Assembly: GCA_035294465.1 (NCBI GenBank)
Contig: DATGKW010000032.1
Coordinates: 1 to 13,228, forward strand
Direction of reading: 5' to 3'
From: Paraktedonobacter sp035294465
GTDB lineage: Bacteria; Chloroflexota; Ktedonobacteria; Ktedonobacterales; Ktedonobacteraceae
Length of the DNA stretch: 13,228 bases
Of this stretch, positions 1 to 6,418 are shown piece by piece (the stretch's first letter is position 1; every line of letters begins with the position of its first letter). The position numbers were made by a program, and so were the translations under genes. The notes below the pieces were generated by a model. That model was not told the origin of the DNA, did no database searches, and saw only the letters and a program-made list of their open reading frames with translations.

Positions 1-2379
1 GTAGCTGGGATCGGCGATAAAGGCGCGTCTGATCTGGCGTCCAACCTCTGTGCGGATAGGGATATTCTGCAAGTTGGGGTTACTCGACGAAAGCCGCCCG
101 CTGGAAGCGGTAGTTTGAGACAGCGTAGTGTGTACGCGCCCGGTGATGGGGTTCATCAGTGTGAGCAGCCCGTCAACGTAGGTTGATTTGAGCTTGGCAA
201 GCTGGCGATACTCCAGCAGGAGATCCACCATCGGGTGGTGGCCGCGCAGACCCTCCAGCACATCGGCGCTGACCGAATAGCCGGTTTTGGTCTTCCTACC
301 TGAAGGCATTTTCAACTCGCCAAAAAGAATCTCGCCGAGTTGTTTGGTTGAATTGATGTTAAACTCGTGTCCAACCGAGGCATAAATCTCTTTTTCAAGT
401 ACGCCTAATTGCTCGCTCAACTGTTCGCCCAGTTCGCGCAGGAAATCGCCATCGAGGGCCACGCCGTAGATCTCCATCTGCAAGAGCACGGGCAGCAGCG
501 GTAATTCGATGCGATAGTAGAGATTGAGCAGGTTGTGCTTGCGCAGTTCCTCTTTGAGGGGCGCGACCAGACGCAGGGTCATATCCGCGTCGGCTCCGGC
601 ATAATCGGCGGCCAGGCGTATCGGCACGCGATCCATAGTAATGGCCTTGCTGCCGGTGCCAATCAGTTCGGAAATGGGCGTCATCAGGTGGCCCAGGCGC
701 TCGAACACCTGGTCTTTGAGGCCGAGGCCGCGTCTGCCGGGATTGGTCAGGTAGGCCGCCAGCATAGTGTCGAAGGCAAGACCGCGCACGTTGATTTTCT
801 GGCGGGCCAGCAGCAGCATATCGTACTTGGCGTTATGCATGTATTTGTGCAGGCCAGGGTCCTCAAGCACGGGTTTGAGCGCGTCCAGCACTTCTTGCTT
901 TGGCAACTGTGCGCCTGCCTCTTCGCCATCCAGGGTTGTGGTGTGGCCGACGGGGATGTAATAGGCTTCGCCTGGAGCCATAGCGAACGAAAGCCCGACC
1001 AGTTCGGCCTGCCAGGGATCGTCGGAGGTGGACTCGGTGTCCAGGGCGAAGGAACCGGCGGCACGCAAACTGCTGATCAGCACGCGCAGTTTCTCAGGCG
1101 TGTTGACGATCAACGTGCTGGTCTTTTGCTGGTCCGCTTTATCCAGGAAAAGTACTGGGGTCTCAACCATGCCGCTCTGGCCGGCAGCGGGCAGACGCAG
1201 CTTATGCACCGTCTCGGACGATGGCTCCGGCATCTCGAACAAGCTCAATTGCGCCGGTTCGCCTTTGGGAGCGGCTTCTATCTGCATGGCTGCGGCCTGC
1301 TGGGCGCTGTGCTTTTCCTGCGCGGCCTGGACTACAGGTAGGCTGACTTCGTTTATATCGGGTGGCGCAGGTGGCTCCATAATCTGTACCACGCCAAGCG
1401 GCGGCTCGATCAACAGATCCTCGTCCAGTGCCTCGACTGGCTCGCCAGATCGTCGTTGCTCCTTAGAATTTTCGCGTTCACGCGCAGAACTCAGGCCCGG
1501 AACCTTATCGATCAGAGTGCGGAACTCCAATTCGCGGAAGAGGGCAATGACGCGCTCCTGGTTAATCTGGCCCACGCGGCAAGCAGCCAGGTCCAACTGT
1601 ACTGGCACATTGCAGACGATGGTGGCCAGATACTTGCTCTGCCGCGCTTCCTGTTCCTGGCCGCGCAACAGGCGCTGATCCCTGGGTGGCAGTTCGTCGA
1701 GATGCGCGAAGATATTCTCGATATCGCCGCTGTAGTCAGCCAGGAGCTTCTTCGCCGTCTTCTCGCCCACGCCCTTGACGCCGGGAATATTGTCCGAGGT
1801 ATCACCGACCAGTCCCTTGTAGTCAGGGATATGCTCAGGCGAGACGCCAAAGCGCTGACGCACGTCATCAACCGCGTATTCGGTGACTTCGGTAATGCCC
1901 TTTTTGGCGGCCATGACCGTCACGTGCTCATTGACTAACTGTAAGGTATCCATGTCGCCAGTCAGGATAACCGTGTCCACGCCCAACTGCGTAGCCTGCC
2001 GTGCCAGCGTACCCAGGACATCATCGGCTTCGAAGCCCTCCTTCTCGTAGATCGGAATGCCGAAAGCCTCGACGATCTCGCGAATGCGCGTGAACTGCGG
2101 GATCATATTCTCCGGCAGTGCAGGGCGGTGTATTTTATATGACGCGAACTGCAGATGGCGGAATGTCTTGGCCGGTGGATCAAAAGCCACTGCCATATAG
2201 TCAGGCTTGATCTCGTTTAACGCCTTGATGAGCAGCGAAGTAAAGCCAAAAGTAGCGTTGGCCACCTCGCCCTTTTTGGTAGAGAGGGTCTCCGGCACCG
2301 CATGATAGGCGCGGTGAATCATCGCGTTTCCATCGATAAGAATAAGCTTCTGGCGTTCGCTGGATCTATTTTGTGTCAT
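1..2379 (-). CDS. polA: DNA polymerase I, N-terminal 793 residues (3' end cut by window edge)
   Basis: This is DNA polymerase I, which fills gaps during replication and repair and removes RNA primers. The frame is open from ATG at 2379 to base 1. The 5' nuclease domain (about residues 1-290) shows LILIDGNAM (D16), GFEADDVLG, TGDMDTLQLV and GDTSDNIPGVKGVGEKTA. A Pro/Glu/Gln-rich linker (about 300-430) follows and contains QLSLF at 377-381. The 3'-5' exonuclease domain has DTE (D447, E449), NAKYD and YAGADAD, so all acidic proofreading residues are present, unlike Taq. The polymerase domain begins and is cut after SSSNPNLQNIPIRTEVGRQI, about ten residues before the expected motif A. The proofreading Asp lies about 90 residues later than in E. 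coli because of the linker. The start lies 18 bases past the stop of the upstream phosphoesterase, with only a weak AGAAG ribosome site, which suggests translational coupling. An in-frame stop at 2398-2400 limits any upstream start. Confidence 0.97.
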   Translation of the reverse strand, partial: MTQNRSSERQKLILIDGNAMIHRAYHAVPETLSTKKGEVANATFGFTSLLIKALNEIKPDYMAVAFDPPAKTFRHLQFASYKIHRPALPENMIPQFTRIREIVEAFGIPIYEKEGFEADDVLGTLARQATQLGVDTVILTGDMDTLQLVNEHVTVMAAKKGITEVTEYAVDDVRQRFGVSPEHIPDYKGLVGDTSDNIPGVKGVGEKTAKKLLADYSGDIENIFAHLDELPPRDQRLLRGQEQEARQSKYLATIVCNVPVQLDLAACRVGQINQERVIALFRELEFRTLIDKVPGLSSARERENSKEQRRSGEPVEALDEDLLIEPPLGVVQIMEPPAPPDINEVSLPVVQAAQEKHSAQQAAAMQIEAAPKGEPAQLSLFEMPEPSSETVHKLRLPAAGQSGMVETPVLFLDKADQQKTSTLIVNTPEKLRVLISSLRAAGSFALDTESTSDDPWQAELVGLSFAMAPGEAYYIPVGHTTTLDGEEAGAQLPKQEVLDALKPVLEDPGLHKYMHNAKYDMLLLARQKINVRGLAFDTMLAAYLTNPGRRGLGLKDQVFERLGHLMTPISELIGTGSKAITMDRVPIRLAADYAGADADMTLRLVAPLKEELRKHNLLNLYYRIELPLLPVLLQMEIYGVALDGDFLRELGEQLSEQLGVLEKEIYASVGHEFNINSTKQLGEILFGELKMPSGRKTKTGYSVSADVLEGLRGHHPMVDLLLEYRQLAKLKSTYVDGLLTLMNPITGRVHTTLSQTTASSGRLSSSNPNLQNIPIRTEVGRQIRRAFIADPSY

Positions 2380-2397
2380 ATCTATCAATTCTTCTAC

Positions 2398-3756
2398 TCA
2401 AGACAAAATTCGGTAGCTACCTGCTGACCCGCCTTCCCACGCGCACAGGCGGCCGCTGGCTGGCTGGCCGGCCTCCGCGCTGACCCAGACAAAAAATGCG
2501 CCGGTAACATCACGCGCGGGAGACTTTTCCAGGTCCGGCTGGCGCAACCAGGCTAGCACTGCGGGCGTAATCTCGTCAGGGGCTGGTGGGACTTGGCGCA
2601 CGGTCCAACTGGCGGTATTCAGGTACACCTGTCCGTCTGTCACCTGGTCATGGCGCAGGCTGTGCGTGTGGCCAGCGACTGCGACCCGCAGGTCTGGGTG
2701 GGCGCGCAGGACGTTGTGCATGCCTCTGGTTGTGCCATCCTCGACGGCTTCGGGACCAATCTGAAAGATGCTTTGTATAGAGGCTTCCGGCGGCTGATCC
2801 AGGGCCGCGCAGAGTGTGAAAAACTCTTCTTGCGCTGCGGCCTGCTTCTGCTCGCGTTCGTCCTGGCTATAGAGCCACGCTTCAACTTCTTCCCATTCGG
2901 GCTGCTGTGCCAGCATATCCTGCTGGAAAATCGCGAATTCTGGTATGGCGGCGAGAAACAGACGGGCGGGCACGAGTTCATCGCCGGGGGTCAGGAGCTT
3001 CAATGGCGTATGGATGTAGGACATCATGCGCGGGATCTGGCGCGCAACCTCAAGCACGAGTGCGGGATCAAGTATGCTGAGCAAGGCGATCTGGCGTGGT
3101 ATGCTAAATAATGGCTCGAAGTGATCGAAATAGGGATAGCGCAGATTGATCGGTAGGGCGGCACAGTGCAGATACTGCGTACCGAGCGGCAATGCGATCT
3201 CTGCTGGCTGCGGATTGAGCGTTTTGCCGCGCTTGTCCCACAGGCCGTCGGCATGGTTCCAGAAATCATACTGGTGGCCGTGCTCAATATAAACATCGGG
3301 CAAAGGTTGATAGCTCTGGTCCTGGCAGAACGCGAGGCGCGCACCATAGCGTTGCGCTGGATCGATGAGTTGGGCGAGCCGTTGCTGCACCTGGGCGAAG
3401 CACAATTCAATGTCGTGATTGCCAGGTATGAAGACCACCGTTCCACCACTATCCAGAAATTGTTGGAGGGCGTGGAAAAAAGGCTGATGCGCGGCCGCAA
3501 TCTCCTCCAACTTGCCCAGCGCGATTGCCGGCGTTTCGTATCCATTTGGGAGGTAGGGCGCGACGGCCAGAAAGTCGAAGCAATCGCCGTTCACAATCAG
3601 GGTTGCGGGGCTGGCGCTGCCGAGGGAGCCACCAGGTAATGCGGCCTGTAACAGTCCCTCGAACGCGGCTTGCTGCCGAGCGTGAAATCCCTCAAGGACG
3701 TTGCGACCATCAGCCAGATGGAGATCACTTAGCACGATCAGGTTAATTATTGACAT
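2398..3756 (-). CDS. Calcineurin-like metallophosphoesterase, 452 aa
   Basis: This is a soluble two-metal-ion phosphoesterase of the calcineurin superfamily; its substrate cannot be read from sequence. The metal-binding motifs appear in order: SDLHL (D11, H13), NGDCFDF (D58), PGNHD (N113, H114), EHGHQYD (H159/H161) and AGHTHS (H363, H365). YLNTASWT follows, as is common in this superfamily. At 452 residues it is longer than minimal family members. The extra part, about residues 180-350, lies between the fourth and last motifs, is helix- and Gln/Glu-rich, and may be a lid or an oligomerisation region. I chose ATG 3756 because GAGGA lies 5 bases upstream and the conserved beta-strand (INLIVLSDLH) starts directly after it. 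An in-frame ATG at 3816 sits practically on the predicted transcription start. polA begins 18 bases downstream of the stop, so a two-gene operon is likely. A role in nucleotide or DNA metabolism is only a guess from that neighbour. Confidence 0.88.
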   Translation of the reverse strand: MSIINLIVLSDLHLADGRNVLEGFHARQQAAFEGLLQAALPGGSLGSASPATLIVNGDCFDFLAVAPYLPNGYETPAIALGKLEEIAAAHQPFFHALQQFLDSGGTVVFIPGNHDIELCFAQVQQRLAQLIDPAQRYGARLAFCQDQSYQPLPDVYIEHGHQYDFWNHADGLWDKRGKTLNPQPAEIALPLGTQYLHCAALPINLRYPYFDHFEPLFSIPRQIALLSILDPALVLEVARQIPRMMSYIHTPLKLLTPGDELVPARLFLAAIPEFAIFQQDMLAQQPEWEEVEAWLYSQDEREQKQAAAQEEFFTLCAALDQPPEASIQSIFQIGPEAVEDGTTRGMHNVLRAHPDLRVAVAGHTHSLRHDQVTDGQVYLNTASWTVRQVPPAPDEITPAVLAWLRQPDLEKSPARDVTGAFFVWVSAEAGQPASGRLCAWEGGSAGSYRILS

Positions 3757-3823
3757 ACATTCCTCAATGATGTGGGTAGAGCCATTTCTCTTTGCCTGTG
3801 AGCGCTTCTTGCACATCTCCTCT

Positions 3824-3852
3824 ATTTTAGTACAGGTATGTTGAATTGTATA
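3824..3852 (-). promoter_or_regulatory. Putative sigma70-type promoter for phosphoesterase-polA operon
   Basis: Reading the minus strand, TATACA (3847-3852) and TAAAAT (3824-3829) are separated by 17 bases and match the consensus hexamers at 4 and 5 of 6 positions. Transcription would start near 3817, leaving about 60 bases of leader before ATG 3756. This is pattern matching only. Confidence 0.45.
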
Positions 3853-4105
3853 GTTATCATTTCTGCGAACTTCTTCTGATGAGCGAGAGGTGGGGTGAAT
3901 AAATAAGCATCTTTGCTCTATCCGATTCGTGATTTGTGCCGAACTGTATAGTATAGTTAACTGGCGAACAGCGTTTCATGCATTGTATGCCAGGGACCGT
4001 TCTGGAGCGTCGGATAGAGAATGCACAGGCATCTCCCGACCTGTCGCCTGAGATTTTCATTGGCTCGTTCGAGTCATTGTCATGTACCTCTGAAGGAGAT
4101 GTGTT
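3853..4105. other. Divergent intergenic region without a supported gene
   Basis: About 250 bases separate the phosphoesterase promoter from the helix-turn-helix gene. The stretch is AT-rich around 3941-3960, where two overlapping TATAGT hexamers (3947-3952 and 3952-3957) could be -10 elements for the rightward gene, but no convincing -35 is placed for either. A 67-codon minus-strand frame at 3857-4060 has no ribosome site and an unlikely composition, and I do not believe it. The imperfectly symmetrical AACTGTATAGTATAGTT (3942-3958) could be an operator, but this is weak. Confidence 0.4.
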
Positions 4106-4306
4106 ATGGCCGAAGATATGGATGAATTGTTAACGGTACGCGAGGTCGCGCGTCGCCTGCGCGTTGATGATACAACGGTTCGACGCTGGATTAAAAGCGG
4201 CGCGCTTGAAGCGATAACTCTTCCACATCGAGCAAAGCGTCTTGCTTACCGCGTAAAAAAGTCTACGATGGATAAGCTGCTGAAAGAGACCCAAGAGAAT
4301 AAATAG
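4106..4306 (+). CDS. Excisionase/MerR-type helix-turn-helix protein, 66 aa
   Basis: This is a small DNA-binding protein of the excisionase-like (HTH_17, MerR-related) type. Residues 9-33 (LLTVREVARRLRVDDTTVRR, then WIKSGAL) form the winged-helix-type turn motif, and YRVKKSTMDKLL at 48-59 is the usual C-terminal wing and helix. The domain fills the whole protein, as is normal for 60-70-residue family members. AAGGAG lies 8-9 bases before the ATG, and a strong terminator closes the gene, so it is probably monocistronic. No integrase, recombinase or phage gene lies nearby, so an excisionase role is not supported. A stand-alone transcription regulator is more likely, possibly autoregulatory through the AT-rich region upstream. 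Confidence 0.87.
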   Translation: MAEDMDELLTVREVARRLRVDDTTVRRWIKSGALEAITLPHRAKRLAYRVKKSTMDKLLKETQENK

Positions 4307-4317
4307 CATTTTTCCTA

Positions 4318-4360
4318 AAAGAGCGCATAAGATATTTATGCTTATGCGCTCTTTGCTTTT
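4318..4360 (+). terminator. Rho-independent terminator after HTH gene
   Basis: A perfect 14-bp inverted repeat (4318-4331 with 4341-4354) encloses a 9-base loop. The right arm ends in CTTT and is followed by GCTTTT. It starts 11 bases after the stop of the helix-turn-helix gene, and the left arm begins with AAAG, which gives the typical A-tract/U-tract pairing. Confidence 0.9.
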
Positions 4361-4362
4361 AA

Positions 4363-5025
4363 GATCGCAAATATTTCAAAACCAGCTTATGTAATGAGTC
4401 GCATCCTGGTGGAACAAAAATTCTGCAAGCGCTATTATGGTTAATACTTCTATTTGCCATCTCTTTGGTATTATGCGCAATTAGCTTTTGGCGTTCTTAT
4501 CATCAGTATCAGCAGAAGCTCTATCTTTGCCAGGATGGACTGTTGCGCCTGGGAAGAAAAAAAGAGGAGGCGATTTGTTGGGATGAAGTGGTGGATATGT
4601 TTGGCTGTAGCACGAGCTTTCTCGTATTGCATCGCAAGGGTGGCAGGAGATTTGTCGTTTCTGAATCCTGGTCTTACAATAAAGAGCTAAATGAAAGAAT
4701 TGCTCATATTTTGACAGAACGCATGCTTCCTCAAGTAATTGAGCGTTTTGAGAAAGGCATACCGGTCTCTTTTGGCACACTTTTTGTGAGCCGTGACGGG
4801 ATTCGCCACGAGGGGAAGGTCACACCCTGGTCAGACATAAAAGACGTGCGAGACAAAAATGGGGTGCTGGTTATTAGAGCGAAAGAAGAAGAAAAATGTT
4901 ATATGCTGATCGATACCCCTTTGATCGTCGCTCTAGTGAAGCATGTCATGCGCTCTCGTCTGGTCGCTGTGCTGAGGCATCGTGTAATACAGCTTCAGAT
5001 AACGCCGTCTGAAGCTGGTGAATAG
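4363..5025 (+). pseudogene. DUF6585-like membrane-anchored protein, 5' end apparently lost or frameshifted
   Basis: The frame is open from 4363 to the stop at 5023-5025. Its earliest conventional start, TTG 4465, cuts into the middle of a hydrophobic segment read from 4420 (ILQALLWLILLFAISLVLCA) that looks like a transmembrane helix. No ATG, GTG or TTG precedes that segment in frame. The soluble part resembles, from memory, the DUF6585 family of Ktedonobacteria. It has two PH-like repeats: LYLCQDGLLRLGRKKEEAIC then WDEV, and later FGTLFVSRDGIRHEGKVTPW then SDI. LPQVIERFEKGIPVSFG joins them. ATG 4394 in another frame would join the helix if the A5 run at 4416-4420 were A6, but it lacks a ribosome site. 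The gene is either a decayed copy or uses an unusual start (ATT 4420 or CTG 4423). The region appears more AT-rich than its neighbours. The function is unknown. Confidence 0.55.
4990..5017. repeat. 9-bp inverted repeat at 3' end of DUF6585-like frame
   Basis: CAGCTTCAG (4990-4998) and CTGAAGCTG (5009-5017) are perfect inverted copies with a 10-base spacer, placed over the last codons. No T-run follows on either strand, so it is not a standard terminator. Confidence 0.5.
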
Positions 5026-5080
5026 CTCCATGAAGGCGAACCCGCCCCAAAGAAGGTTTTTCCTCGCTTACGTATCCCTG

Positions 5081-5108
5081 CACTCAGGCCAGCACTGCGG
5101 CCTGAGTG
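5081..5108. repeat. 10-bp GC-rich inverted repeat in intergenic region
   Basis: CACTCAGGCC (5081-5090) and GGCCTGAGTG (5099-5108) pair perfectly around an 8-base loop. There is no U-tract next to it on either strand. The surrounding stretch 5026-5321 has no believable gene, and this hairpin and the -10 element at 5294 are all I see in it. It could be a factor-dependent terminator or a transcript-end stabiliser for the gene on its left. Confidence 0.5.
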
Positions 5109-5293
5109 AGACTCAGGAGGAATGCCAGGCTTTTTCGGGAGAGCTTTTGGCGTGGAGCGAGCAAAGCTAGCCCATCCTCCAGACTTGTATTTATCCTCAT
5201 CTATAGGGGGAAGGATTACACTAAAAAGAAACATGTGTGATCAGTCGAGAGATTGGTTGAGGTACACGAGCGAACGCATGATCTTCAAACAGA

Positions 5294-5299
5294 TATAAT
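5294..5299 (+). promoter_or_regulatory. Putative -10 element for the epimerase-like gene
   Basis: A perfect TATAAT lies 22 bases before ATG 5322, and AAAGGGG follows it as the ribosome site. No good -35 lies at 16-18 bases, so an activator or an alternative sigma factor may be needed. If it is real, the upstream in-frame start at 5253 would not be transcribed, which supports 5322. Confidence 0.35.
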
Positions 5300-5321
5300 C
5301 TTCAAAGGGGAAGTTGGACGT

Positions 5322-6350
5322 ATGAAAATAGCTGTGATTGGTGGAGCTGGTTTTGTTGGGTCTCACCTGACACGCGCCTATTTAAATGCCGGACATGATG
5401 TATTGGTGATTGATAATCTCGCGCATGGGGCGCGCGAGGCGGTTGATCCACGTGCGCGCTTTTATCACCTGGATATCCGAGATGGGAAGTTGCAGGCGGT
5501 TTTGCAGGCAGAACGACCTGACATCGTTAGCCATCATGCGGTGCAGCGAGAGCATACACTGCCATATGAGGGGCCGCTCATCAACGCCGATGTACATATT
5601 CGCGGCCTGTTAAACGTGCTGGAGGCGTGCGTGAGCGCGCAGGTGGCGAAACTGATTTTTGCTTCGGGAGGAAATTCGCTCTACCGGCGCTATCCTCTCC
5701 AGGGAGTTGAGACAAGTATGCCCGTGGATGAAAGTGAGTGCGTTTGCCCACAGACTCCGCGAGATATCAGCAAGGTTGCAGGCGAGTGGTATATCCGCTA
5801 CTATACCCGGCAGTATCGCTTGCCACATCTCATCCTGCGCTACGCAGATATCTACGGCGAGACCGACCCTGCGCGCGCCTGGCATCCACTCACAACCTTT
5901 CTCGCGCACCTTTCCTGCCAGCGCCGCCCGGCAATCCGGGGCAGCGAACGTGATGTACGTGACCACATTTTCATTGATGACGTCGTGCGGGCAAATCTCT
6001 ATGCGTTGGAGCGCGGGCATAATGAGACGCTGCATATCAGTTCTGGCCAGGGCTACAGCGTGAAGCAGTTCTATCATATGGCCGTGCGCCTCCTGCAAAG
6101 CGAGCTTTCACCAGTCTATATTTCCTCTTCCTCGGCTGAACCAACCGCGATCATCCTGGATAATCGCCGGGCTGGCCAGGTGTTGCAATGGCGACCGGAG
6201 GTCGATTTTCTAACGGGTGTGAGCCTGGCCGCTGAACGCCTCTGCGGCCGGGTGAGCAAGGTCGAGACGGAGCCGCTTACGTTAGCGCGACCAGAACACC
6301 TGACGCGCCCGGCTGTCGAGCAATCGGAGGAGGAAGCTGCCCTGGTGTGA
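5322..6350 (+). CDS. Extended-SDR NAD-dependent epimerase/dehydratase-like protein with altered catalytic site, 342 aa
   Basis: This belongs to the extended short-chain dehydrogenase family of nucleotide-sugar epimerases and dehydratases (GalE/RmlB-like). The Rossmann motif GGAGFVG (7-13) and the acidic D31 after strand 2 (VLVIDNL) fit NAD binding. LRYADIYG (172-179) and RDHIFIDDVVRANLYALE (213-230) are family hallmarks of the substrate-binding half. The length of 342 is normal, plus an acidic tail of about 30 residues. The catalytic YxxxK motif reads TPRDISK (145-151), so the Tyr is Arg147 while Lys151 remains. The Ser/Thr-bearing loop reads FASGGNSLY, with Gly at the usual Ser/Thr position. 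Normal hydride-transfer catalysis is therefore doubtful. ATG 5322 begins the first beta-strand directly. The gene converges on the nucleotidyltransferase/mutase fusion, which suggests a shared theme of sugar-nucleotide metabolism, but the substrate is unknown. Confidence 0.85.
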   Translation: MKIAVIGGAGFVGSHLTRAYLNAGHDVLVIDNLAHGAREAVDPRARFYHLDIRDGKLQAVLQAERPDIVSHHAVQREHTLPYEGPLINADVHIRGLLNVLEACVSAQVAKLIFASGGNSLYRRYPLQGVETSMPVDESECVCPQTPRDISKVAGEWYIRYYTRQYRLPHLILRYADIYGETDPARAWHPLTTFLAHLSCQRRPAIRGSERDVRDHIFIDDVVRANLYALERGHNETLHISSGQGYSVKQFYHMAVRLLQSELSPVYISSSSAEPTAIILDNRRAGQVLQWRPEVDFLTGVSLAAERLCGRVSKVETEPLTLARPEHLTRPAVEQSEEEAALV

Positions 6351-6358
6351 TTCAGCCT

Positions 6359-6410
6359 CTTGCTGGAAAAAAGGAGTCAGCCATGTGGCTGACTCCTTTT
6401 TTCCAGCAAG
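6359..6410. terminator. Perfect 25-bp palindromic bidirectional terminator
   Basis: Bases 6359-6383 are an exact inverted copy of 6386-6410, with only TG between them. In practice the tip would open to an ATGT tetraloop. Each arm carries an A6 or T6 run flanking the GC-rich GGAGTCAGCC core, so a U-tract forms on either strand. It lies 8 bases after the epimerase-like stop and 8 bases after the stop of the convergent fusion gene. Confidence 0.95.
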
Positions 6411-6418
6411 AAACCGGC

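Noticed and set aside
535..1341. 268-codon plus-strand open frame
   Set aside because: It lies wholly opposite polA, whose translation gives continuous family motifs. The frame has no ribosome site and a meaningless composition.
3857..4060. 67-codon minus-strand frame in the divergent intergenic region
   Set aside because: No ribosome site, no recognisable motif, and it overlaps the likely promoter region of the phosphoesterase and HTH genes.
4995..5234. 79-codon minus-strand frame after the DUF6585-like gene
   Set aside because: Composition is Ser/Gly/Pro-rich noise, there is no ribosome site, and it spans two inverted repeats in non-coding DNA.
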